Below are positions 8,697-17,712 of a stretch of 64,000 bases of DNA, piece by piece. The notes beneath the pieces were generated by a model that saw only the letters and a program-made list of their open reading frames with translations, did no database searches and was not told the origin of the DNA. Source of the stretch: Chloroflexaceae bacterium (GTDB lineage Bacteria; Chloroflexota; Chloroflexia; Chloroflexales; Chloroflexaceae); assembly GCA_025057155.1 (NCBI GenBank), contig JANWYD010000002.1:268500-332499 (forward strand). The letters run 5' to 3'. The stretch's first letter is position 1. The number at the start of each line of letters is the position of its first letter. A program made the position numbers and the translations under genes.

Positions 8697-9286
8697 GCCT
8701 CGCACATCTTGGATCTGTAATTCGGCGTAAAAAACCATGTTTCAAACCTGGCTCCAGGTTGACCGCCGAAATCCTTGTTCATCCATCTCGGTGTCTTAAT
8801 GAATAATGCCGGTCTTGATTTTGTATGATGGATTTCTCTTTGAGAGGCTTTCTGCCTCGCCGGACCTGTGCATTCCATTTCCGATGAGCTCCTGAGCAGG
8901 CGAGTTAGGTGCGCCATTCAACCCGTATGCGTAGTGTTGTCCACTACCTGAGGAGTATAGGATTGAGCATGCAACTATAAAGTGCGGAGCGGAATGTGTT
9001 GCCGCACATTCCGCTCGTAACCACCGCACGATAATTCCAATGCCGGGCAGCAAAGGAACGGTGCCTGGTGGTCGCCTCAGTATACCTCATCTCAACCCTC
9101 TACGCCAGAAGCGACCGGCAGGCGGCAGAACGGAAATCCTCATCCATACGCCATGTGCTTCAACGGGCCGTTGTAAGCAGTCCGTCACGGCTGAATTGCC
9201 GCGGGGATACGCTGACAGGTGCGTTCAACCATCCTTCCTGCGGGTCTGAGCCGCGCAATTGAGCCAACTAAGGGGGGTCGCTTTCT
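8697..9286 (+). other. Long non-coding leader or small-RNA candidate region
   Basis: No convincing gene lies between the promoter at 8662 and the dehydratase at 9287. Two minus-strand frames (8684-8917 and 8796-9053) have no recognisable domain. Within it a hairpin with 12-bp arms (8987-8998 and 9005-9016, 6-base loop) lacks a T-run. The region is noticeably less GC-rich than its surroundings. It could be a long regulated 5' leader of the EPS gene or an independent RNA. Confidence 0.4.
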
Positions 9287-11218
<1,932 letters not shown>

Positions 11219-11267
11219 AAGAACAGCCGGCGCTCCCCCGGCGTCCCCTCACTCCTGTGATCTGCGA

Positions 11268-11296
11268 ACCTCACAGATTTTGCGAACCTGTGAGGT
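11268..11296. repeat. Small inverted repeat after the dehydratase
   Basis: Arms ACCTCACAG and CTGTGAGGT (11268-11276 and 11288-11296) lie within two direct copies of 'TGCGAACCT'. There is no T-run. Probably a dispersed intergenic repeat rather than a terminator. Confidence 0.45.
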
Positions 11297-11404
11297 CTGC
11301 GTTATTTGACGGGCGCCGCCAGCGCCCGTATAATCAGGCAGGTCTGATCCGAAGCACGGCAACGGCTGGTTCAGGCAGTGTAGCCTGTCTATCCTTTTCC
11401 CCTG

Positions 11405-11956
11405 ATGTCAGAACACATCTCCGAGCCAGGTATGCCCCGCGCGCCTCGCGCGCCAGTGATCGCCGTGTGCGGCAGTGGTGTCGAGAACGAGCGTCTGAAC
11501 ACCCTGGCCGAAGTTGTTGGCGAACTGATCGCCCGGCGCGGCGCAGTGCTGGTGTGCGGGGGCCTTGGCGGCGTTATGGCCGCGGCATGCCGCGGTGCAG
11601 CGCGCGCGGGCGGCCTGACCGTTGGCATACTGCCCCAGGCTGACCCGGACGCGGCCAATCCCTATGTCACTCTCGCCATCGCCACGGGCATGGGCCAGGC
11701 GCGCAATGTGGTGCTGGTGCAGAGCGCCGACGCGGTCATCGCGATTGGCGGCGAGTACGGCACCCTGAGCGAAATTGCTCTGGCACGCAAGATGGGCCGG
11801 CCCGTGGTAGGGTTGATGACATGGGATCTCGGCGCGTCGCATCTGCACACAGTCGCCGGCCCCGAGGAGGCCGTTGAACACGCGCTGCGCCTGGCAGCCG
11901 AGGCGCGTGATGCCAGGCGTCGGCCCGGCAGCCCGTCACTCGCTCACGAGTCGTGA
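11405..11956 (+). CDS. SLOG-fold protein of the TIGR00725 family
   Basis: 183 residues with the Rossmann-like SLOG/LOG core. VIAVCGSG opens the fold. VCGGLGGVMAAACRGA is the nucleotide-binding loop. The motif IGGEYGTLSEIALA replaces the PGGxGTxxE of true cytokinin-activating LOG enzymes. TIGR00725 proteins are mostly annotated as nucleotide- or molybdopterin-cofactor-binding proteins of unknown reaction. It starts with ATG at 11405 and is followed by a 236-base gap before the glycosidases, so a functional link to EPS is only positional. Confidence 0.8.
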   Translation: MSEHISEPGMPRAPRAPVIAVCGSGVENERLNTLAEVVGELIARRGAVLVCGGLGGVMAAACRGAARAGGLTVGILPQADPDAANPYVTLAIATGMGQARNVVLVQSADAVIAIGGEYGTLSEIALARKMGRPVVGLMTWDLGASHLHTVAGPEEAVEHALRLAAEARDARRRPGSPSLAHES

Positions 11957-12111
11957 CAATCGTCATCGAACGGTAACAGTCGGATCAGCATCGTATCAGG
12001 AGCGTGTCAGCGCCCGCCACTAGAATCCAAAGCAAAGCCGATCCGAGCGCCGCGTCGCCCTGGTGATACTAGTCACGCGAGAACGTTGGAAAAGGGACGA
12101 TAGTTTCCCCC

Positions 12112-12147
12112 TGATCGGGAGGGTGTAGGTGATCGGGAGGGTGTAGG
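12112..12147 (+). repeat. Perfect tandem 18-bp direct repeat upstream of the glycosidase
   Basis: Two identical adjacent 18-base units (12112-12129 and 12130-12147, core GATCGGGAGGGTG) lie 46 bases before the start codon at 12193. They may be a slipped duplication or a tandem regulator site. Confidence 0.7.
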
Positions 12148-12192
12148 CGCGCTACGATCTTCCAAGACGCTGACATCAAGCTGAGGAGAACT

Positions 12193-13992
12193 ATGAACAT
12201 GGCCAGACGGATGCTAGTCCTTCTGCTGCTGGTCGCTACTCTGGCCACCCTGGTTGCCTGGCCGGCGCCCGGGGCGGCCCAGAGCCGGGTCGCCGACACG
12301 TTTCCTCCCTATCAGGCGCGTTTCTTCCCTGAGACCGGGCAGACCGCGGTCAACTGGTTCCTGGAGGCCTGGAAGAATACGCCCAACGCCCTCTTCGTGC
12401 TGGGTTACCCGATTTCGCAGCCCTTTATCGAAGAGAGCTTCACCAGCCCTGGCCAGTTCTACCGCGTGCAGTACTTTGAGCGGGCCGTGCTGGAGGAGCA
12501 TCCGGAGAACTTCGGTCAGCAAGGCAACCGCTACTACATCCTCGGGCGCCTGATGGGTACGCAACTGGCCAGGGGCCGCGAAAATGAGGAGCCGTTCCGT
12601 CCTGTTCCTAATCCCGGCGATGGCACGTGGTTCGCTGAGACCGGGCATACCCTCCGCAACAACCCGGCCCCCTTCCGCGATTTCTGGCTCAACAATGGCG
12701 GGCTGGCCACCTTCGGCTACCCCCTGAGCGAGCAGTTCCAGGAGGTGAACTCGCAGGACGGCCAGGTATACTGGGTGCAGTATTTCGAGCGCCAGCGCAT
12801 GGAATGGCACCCCGAGCAACCCGATCCGCGCTACCGCATCCTCCTCGGCCTGCTGGGCAACGAGTACCGTGACCGTTTCCACCGTGACAATCCCGCCTTT
12901 CGCCCGCGGAGCGCCGCCGAGGCTCTGCCGCGTCCGTTCATCTATGGCTTCAATGCCCATCTCTATGGCCAGGGCACGCCGTGGCAGGATCGCAACCGGG
13001 TGCTGACGCTCTCGAAGAATGCCGGGATATTCTGGATCCGCCAGCAGATCCGCTGGCGCGATCTGCACGACCGCTCCGGAGCGATCTACTGGGCCGAACT
13101 TGACGATATTGTGAATGACGCAAGCCGTCAGGGGGTCAATCTGCTGATCAGCGTCGTCTCGGCGCCGGACTGGGCCGGCGGGCCGGGTATGCCCCGCCGC
13201 GAGAACTTCCGCGATTTCGGGTCGTTCATGGGCCAGATGGCCGCGCGTTATCGGGGTCGCGTCCAGGCCTACCAGATCTGGAACGAGCAGAACCGCGCCT
13301 GTGAAAACGGCGGCGACTGCGCTCGCGATGGCGGCGTCGGCGGGCGTGTGGCGAATGCCAACTACTATGTCGATCTGCTGGAGGTGGCATACCAGGCCAT
13401 CAAGGCTGCCGATCCCTATGCGATTGTGGTCAGCGGCGCGCCCACGAGCACGGACACGAACCGCCAGGATATCGCCATCAGCGACCTGGAGTATATCCGC
13501 CAGATGGCGGTTAATCCGAAGTTCCGCAACAATGTGGATGCCATTGGCCTGCATCCCGGCGGCCATTACAATCCGCCCGATAGCCGCTGGCCGGAGCGAC
13601 CCGGCCCGGGGCCAGGCTGGCGCACCAGCAATGAGTTTTATTTCCGCCGCATCGAAGACACGCGCAACATCCTGGTCGCCAACGGGATGGCCGACCGGCA
13701 GATCTGGGTCACCGAGTTCGGCTGGGCCACGCGGAACAATACGCCAGGCTATGAGTACGGCAACAGCATCTCCTTCGAGACGCAGGCCGCCTGGTTGACG
13801 CGGGCGCTGGAGATCGGGCGCTACGAGTGGGCCCCGTGGGTGGGCGCGATGTTCATCTGGAACCTCAATTTCGCCATCCCCTGGCGCTACTATGGCAATG
13901 AGTTGCACGAACAGGCGTCCTTTGGCGTCCTGAACGGCGACTGGAGCCCGCGACCGGCCTTCAATGCCATTCAGGCCTTCCCCAAGCGGTAG
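12193..13992 (+). CDS. Secreted GH-A-clan glycoside hydrolase with N-terminal LGFP-like repeats (PslG/GH39-like)
   Basis: 599 residues. A signal peptide (MARRMLVLLLLVATLATLVAW..AAQ) precedes two repeats of about 100 residues that resemble LGFP-type cell-envelope repeats (LGYPISQPF / FGYPLSEQF, each followed by VQYFER). A TIM-barrel starts near residue 255. Predicted acid/base E365 is in IWNEQNR and nucleophile E508 in WVTEFGWAT, the paired glutamates of clan GH-A. I infer an exported enzyme that trims or releases the EPS made by the neighbouring cluster, as PslG does in Pseudomonas. The exact GH family is not certain. GAGGAG precedes the ATG. The paralogue 14100-15365 lacks the N-terminal repeats. 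Confidence 0.85.
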   Translation: MNMARRMLVLLLLVATLATLVAWPAPGAAQSRVADTFPPYQARFFPETGQTAVNWFLEAWKNTPNALFVLGYPISQPFIEESFTSPGQFYRVQYFERAVLEEHPENFGQQGNRYYILGRLMGTQLARGRENEEPFRPVPNPGDGTWFAETGHTLRNNPAPFRDFWLNNGGLATFGYPLSEQFQEVNSQDGQVYWVQYFERQRMEWHPEQPDPRYRILLGLLGNEYRDRFHRDNPAFRPRSAAEALPRPFIYGFNAHLYGQGTPWQDRNRVLTLSKNAGIFWIRQQIRWRDLHDRSGAIYWAELDDIVNDASRQGVNLLISVVSAPDWAGGPGMPRRENFRDFGSFMGQMAARYRGRVQAYQIWNEQNRACENGGDCARDGGVGGRVANANYYVDLLEVAYQAIKAADPYAIVVSGAPTSTDTNRQDIAISDLEYIRQMAVNPKFRNNVDAIGLHPGGHYNPPDSRWPERPGPGPGWRTSNEFYFRRIEDTRNILVANGMADRQIWVTEFGWATRNNTPGYEYGNSISFETQAAWLTRALEIGRYEWAPWVGAMFIWNLNFAIPWRYYGNELHEQASFGVLNGDWSPRPAFNAIQAFPKR

Positions 13993-14046
13993 CGTCTCGT
14001 CGGGGCGCCCAGAATAACCGGCACTCCAGGGTTTAGCATACGGCGG

Positions 14047-14071
14047 CAGGAGGCGGGAACCCCGCCTCCTG
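14047..14071. terminator. Perfect 11-bp hairpin between the two glycosidase genes
   Basis: The arms 14047-14057 and 14061-14071 are exactly complementary (CAGGAGGCGGG and its reverse) with a 3-base loop and no T-run. It lies in the 107-base spacer of the tandem pair and could act as partial terminator or mRNA stabiliser. Confidence 0.5.
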
Positions 14072-14099
14072 TCCGTGCGTCCAATCAGGAGAGTGAACG

Positions 14100-15365
14100 A
14101 TGATCCTCAACCTCCAGCGTCATGCCCTGACCTTCGTGGCACTGACGCTCATGCTGGCGCTGGTCGCGTGTAGCGGCCCGGCCCGGCCCGGTCCCGACCA
14201 GCAAGTGAGCGCGACCACCTTGCCCGCGCCAACGGCTGCCCCTCAGCCGACAAACGTTCCGCCTGCCACTGCCGTTCCAGCTCCCACCCCCTCCGTGGTC
14301 GCCCCGGTCAATCCAGATTATCTTGAGTTCGGGGTCGTGGTGCATCTCTACTATACTGATCGGGCGCGCGTCATGCAGCTTGTGCAAAATGCCGGGTTCG
14401 ACTGGGTGCGCCAGCAGATCTACTGGCGCGATATTGAAGATCCTGAGAAAGGCATCTGGGCCTGGGACGAGATTGACCAGATTGTTGAGGCGGTCAATGC
14501 CTACAATCGCAAATTGCTGGTGAACGTGGTGCGTTCTCCGACATTCTATAGCGCCACCAATGGTCTGCCCGACGATCCCGAAACCTTTGCCAACTTTATG
14601 GCCGTGCTCGCCGAGCGCTACAAAGGACGTATTCACGCCTATGAGATCTGGAACGAGCCAAACCTGGCCCACGAGACCGGCGGCGTCATTCGTTCCGAAG
14701 ATGTCGGGCGCTACGTGGAGATGTTGAAACGCGCCTATGAACGCATCAAGGCGATTGACCCCGAAGCCCTGGTGCTGGCGGCGGCTTCATCTTCCACCGG
14801 GGTGACCAACGAGAGCATTGCCCTCTCCGATGAAGACTTCTACCGTACTATGTATACTTACAATGGCGGCGAAGTGCGCAACTACTTCGATATCCAGGCC
14901 GTACATCCTGGCGGCTCGGCCAATCCGCCTGATACCCTGTGGCCGGACAATCCAAGCACCGCCCAGGGTTGGACCGACCACCCCACCTTCTACTTCCGAC
15001 ACGTGGAGAATGTGCGCCGGTGGATGGAAGAGTACGGGATGGGCGATAAGGAGATCTGGATCACCGAGTATGGCTGGGCTACGGCCAACAATACGCCCGG
15101 TTACGAGTTTGGCAATCAGGTGAGCTTCGAGCAACAGGCCGAATACATCACCGGGGCTATTCGCCGCGCGTATGAGTTGTATCCCTGGGTCGGCAATATG
15201 TTCCTCTGGAACATGAACTTCGCTGTCACCAAGGCTGAAAACGGCCTCGATACCATGCACGAGCAGGCTTCCTTCGGCATCCTGAATCCCGATTGGAGCC
15301 CCCGTCCCTCCTATCTGGCGGTGCAGTCCCTGATTGCGGAGTTGAAGCAGAAGCAAGGACGGTAA
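14100..15365 (+). CDS. GH-A-clan glycoside hydrolase lipoprotein, paralogue of the preceding gene
   Basis: 421 residues. A type II signal with lipobox LVAC (LMLALVACSG) and a Pro/Ala/Thr linker lead into a TIM barrel from about residue 75. Acid/base E186 is in EIWNEPN and nucleophile E323 in WITEYGWAT. The barrel closely parallels that of the upstream gene, including IRQQIRWRD-/VRQQIYWRD-like, VHPGG and EQASFG(V/I)LN(G/P)DWSPRP segments, so this is a tandem duplication. One copy is soluble and secreted, the other membrane-tethered. By context both probably act on the cell's own exopolysaccharide. Confidence 0.85.
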   Translation: MILNLQRHALTFVALTLMLALVACSGPARPGPDQQVSATTLPAPTAAPQPTNVPPATAVPAPTPSVVAPVNPDYLEFGVVVHLYYTDRARVMQLVQNAGFDWVRQQIYWRDIEDPEKGIWAWDEIDQIVEAVNAYNRKLLVNVVRSPTFYSATNGLPDDPETFANFMAVLAERYKGRIHAYEIWNEPNLAHETGGVIRSEDVGRYVEMLKRAYERIKAIDPEALVLAAASSSTGVTNESIALSDEDFYRTMYTYNGGEVRNYFDIQAVHPGGSANPPDTLWPDNPSTAQGWTDHPTFYFRHVENVRRWMEEYGMGDKEIWITEYGWATANNTPGYEFGNQVSFEQQAEYITGAIRRAYELYPWVGNMFLWNMNFAVTKAENGLDTMHEQASFGILNPDWSPRPSYLAVQSLIAELKQKQGR

Positions 15366-15380
15366 GGCACTGACTGGAAG

Positions 15381-15466
15381 GATTGATCCACCGAGGACGC
15401 CGAGTCGTGTGGCTCGCTGCGTCGCGCCGCCAACATTACGGGTCAATCATTTCGAGCAACGCTACA
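15381..15466 (+). repeat. Dispersed repeat, GAGGAC family, copy 1
   Basis: About 85 bases starting GATTGATCCACCGAGGAC and ending TTTCGAGCAACGCTAC match the sequence at 26729-26812 base for base over most of their length. A shorter relative lies at 40137-40215. All copies lie between genes. Confidence 0.7.
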
Positions 15467-15510
15467 GGGCAATTGACGGGCGCGTAGAGGCTGGCCCCGC
15501 CGGGCCAGTT

Positions 15511-16194
15511 CTACTCGGTGCGTACACGCAAGCCCAGACGGGCAAGCAGGGCCGTGGCCAGGGGCAACGCCGTAGCGGGCGTCAGCCATCCTTCACGGGT
15601 ATGGGTGGCAAAACGCCCGAACAGACGCCGGTGTTCGGGTGGTAAGGGCACATCAGGTAGTCGCCATCCTTCCCCAGCGCGCTCGGCGATGACCGACGCG
15701 CCGCCCTGCCGCGCGACGAGGGCGTACCCCAGGCGCAGGGCCGTCGTTTCGTCGAGCGGTGTCAGCGTACCTCGATCAGCGTAGTAGTAATCAGCAGCGC
15801 CGCGCCCTCTGCGGCGGCGGATGATCCACCCCTCGCGCAAGGTTACGCGGTCGGGGGCAAGGTGAGGAACGGCATGCCAGCCGGGCGGATTGCCGGCGAA
15901 GTAGCTGATCCGTTCGCCGGGCGCAAGCTCGCGCGTGAAGGGTTCGCCCGGAGGCGCGGCGACGGGCAGCGGCGGCAGCGCTGCGATCTGATCGGCCAGG
16001 GTCAGCACGGTGAAGCCCCGGTCGCGCAGCCGCGCGAGAAGTCCCTCGCGGCGCCAGGTGGTCAGGCGGAAACGATCGCCCTCACGCTGTCCCTCGCCGC
16101 GCAACACCGGCCCGGCGGCGGGGTTATGCACCACGAAGAGATCGGGACGAACTTCTTCCAGATCGGCAGGAGCGCCAGGACGCCGTTTTGACAT
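15511..16194 (-). CDS. Protein of unknown function downstream of ruvC
   Basis: 227 residues, Arg/Leu/Pro-rich, without signal peptide, membrane segment or motif I recognise. A central stretch reads PGWHAVPHLAPDRVTLREGW, followed by a basic loop IIRRRRGRG. Its ATG (16194) lies two bases after the ruvC stop, so it is translationally coupled to ruvC in a yebC-ruvC-unknown operon. That position suggests a role linked to recombination, but this is inference only. Codon use looks like its neighbours and the gene is intact. Confidence 0.7.
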   Translation of the reverse strand: MSKRRPGAPADLEEVRPDLFVVHNPAAGPVLRGEGQREGDRFRLTTWRREGLLARLRDRGFTVLTLADQIAALPPLPVAAPPGEPFTRELAPGERISYFAGNPPGWHAVPHLAPDRVTLREGWIIRRRRGRGAADYYYADRGTLTPLDETTALRLGYALVARQGGASVIAERAGEGWRLPDVPLPPEHRRLFGRFATHTREGWLTPATALPLATALLARLGLRVRTE

Positions 16195-16196
16195 AA

Positions 16197-16688
16197 TTAC
16201 TGCCGGAGGCGCTGCAGGGTCGGGGCAGTATAGGCATGACAGATGGCTACGGCAAGGGCGTCGGCGGCATCATCGGGGCGGGGAACAGACTCAAGGCCAA
16301 GGGTCAGTCGCACCATCTCTTGCATTTGTTTCTTGTCGGCCCCGCCGTAGCCTGCGACGGCCTGTTTGACCGCCAGGGGTTTGTACTCGTGGATGGTGAG
16401 GCCGGCCTGCGCCAGAGCCAGCAGGGCCACGCCACGGGCCTGTCCCACTGACAACGCGGTGTTTACATTTTTGCCGAAGAACAGTTCCTCAATTGCCGCG
16501 GCGTCTGGCGCATAGCGGGCGATCAGGTCGCGCAGGCCGTCGTAGAGGAGACGTAGCCGTTCGGCTTGCGGCGTGCCGGCGGGGGTGGTGAGGGCGCCGC
16601 TGCCGATCAGGGCGAGGCGACCATTGCTGATCTCCACAATGCCCCACCCCATGATCGCCGTGCCGGGGTCGATGCCCAGGGTACGCAT
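16197..16688 (-). CDS. ruvC: Crossover junction endodeoxyribonuclease RuvC
   Basis: Holliday-junction resolvase, active as a dimer with RuvAB. The 163 residues carry the RNase H-like acidic active site: D7 in GIDPGTAIMGWG, E67/E68 in AAIEELFFGKN, and the C-terminal D139/D140/D143 in RPDDAADALAVAICH. KQAVAGYGGADKKQM is the conserved DNA-binding stretch. It follows yebC on the same strand, the classic order in many bacteria. ruvA and ruvB are not in this window. Confidence 0.97.
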   Translation of the reverse strand: MRTLGIDPGTAIMGWGIVEISNGRLALIGSGALTTPAGTPQAERLRLLYDGLRDLIARYAPDAAAIEELFFGKNVNTALSVGQARGVALLALAQAGLTIHEYKPLAVKQAVAGYGGADKKQMQEMVRLTLGLESVPRPDDAADALAVAICHAYTAPTLQRLRQ

Positions 16689-16779
16689 CGCTTCCTTCCC
16701 CCGCTCACCTGCAGGCTGGGGGAAATCCGGGTCGCTTTGTTCCGCCTCCAGGTGTCTGGTCGCGCATCAGGCGTCGGGC

Positions 16780-17535
16780 CTACTCGAATTTGGCGGCGAT
16801 GGCGTCGGTAATCAACAGGTTGGAGTAGACCTTCTGCACATCATCAAGGTCTTCCAGTTTCTCCATCAGCCGCATGGCTGCCAGGGCGTCCTTCTCGTCA
16901 GGCTCGATCTGCGTTTTAGGGCGCATCGTCTTCTCGGCGCTGATAATGGGAATGCCCTGGTCGAGCAGCGTCTGGCGCACGGCGTTGAGTTGCGTCCACT
17001 CGCAGTAGATCTCCAGCACGTTGCCTTCGACCTCGACATCATCGGCGCCGGCGTCAATCGCCGCCAGTTGCACTTCATCGGGGTCCATCCTGGAACCCGT
17101 GAGATCCACGGTAATCAAACCCTTGAGTTCAAACATCCAACTGACCGACCCTGGTTCGCCGGGACTGCCGCCAGCCTTGTTCAGAGTGGCGCGGATATCG
17201 GAGTTGGTGCGGTTCCGATTATCGGTGGCCGTCTGGATCAGCAGGGCGATGCCGCCGGGCGCGTAGCCCTCGTAGTACACCTCTTCAAGGGCGGTCTCAT
17301 TACTCTTGCCGAGACCGCGGTCAATCGCGCGCTGGATGCTCTCGCCCGGCATATTGTTCGACTTCGCCTTTTCTACGGCCAGGCGGAGGCGAAAGTTCAG
17401 ATCCGGGTCGCCGCTGCCGCCCTCCTTTACTGCGAGAGTGATATCACGGGCGAGCCTGGTGAACAACTGCCCACGGCGCTGATCGGCAACGCCCTTGGAA
17501 CGTCTGATCGTATGCCATTTGGAATGGCCGGACAT
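16780..17535 (-). CDS. YebC/PmpR-family regulatory/translation protein
   Basis: 251 residues with the diagnostic N-terminus [25 protein letters not shown] and the later [13 protein letters not shown] and TDNRNRT segments. Family members are described as transcriptional regulators (PmpR) and as ribosome-associated factors that relieve stalling. Which activity applies here cannot be read from sequence. It is the first gene of the yebC-ruvC operon. An extended -10 element sits 33 bases before its ATG. Confidence 0.96.
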   Translation of the reverse strand: MSGHSKWHTIRRSKGVADQRRGQLFTRLARDITLAVKEGGSGDPDLNFRLRLAVEKAKSNNMPGESIQRAIDRGLGKSNETALEEVYYEGYAPGGIALLIQTATDNRNRTNSDIRATLNKAGGSPGEPGSVSWMFELKGLITVDLTGSRMDPDEVQLAAIDAGADDVEVEGNVLEIYCEWTQLNAVRQTLLDQGIPIISAEKTMRPKTQIEPDEKDALAAMRLMEKLEDLDDVQKVYSNLLITDAIAAKFE

Positions 17536-17567
17536 ACTCCCTCCTGAATGCGAGCTGATCTCCGGAT

Positions 17568-17576
17568 ATTATAGCA
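17568..17576 (-). promoter_or_regulatory. Extended -10 promoter of the yebC-ruvC operon
   Basis: On the minus strand TGC is followed by a perfect TATAAT (17573-17568). A TTGACC at 17593-17588 is only 14 bases away, so the extended -10 is probably the main determinant. Confidence 0.65.
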
Positions 17577-17712
17577 TAGTGGGGGATGGTCAACACGATA
17601 TGCAAACATCTGGTGCGGCCTCGTTTAGTATAGTACCCTTTGTAATGGGGGCGCGCCAGCGGGAGTCTTCGTTGGCGTGGGAGACCTTGCGCCTGTGAAA
17701 GGACGCCCGTCG

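Noticed and set aside
8684..9053. Two minus-strand frames (77 and 85 codons) in the gene-free region
   Set aside because: No recognisable motif or ribosome site, and they overlap the forward promoter at 8662-8690.
12214..13908. 564-codon minus-strand frame opposite the first glycosidase
   Set aside because: Shadow of a gene with signal peptide and both catalytic glutamates.
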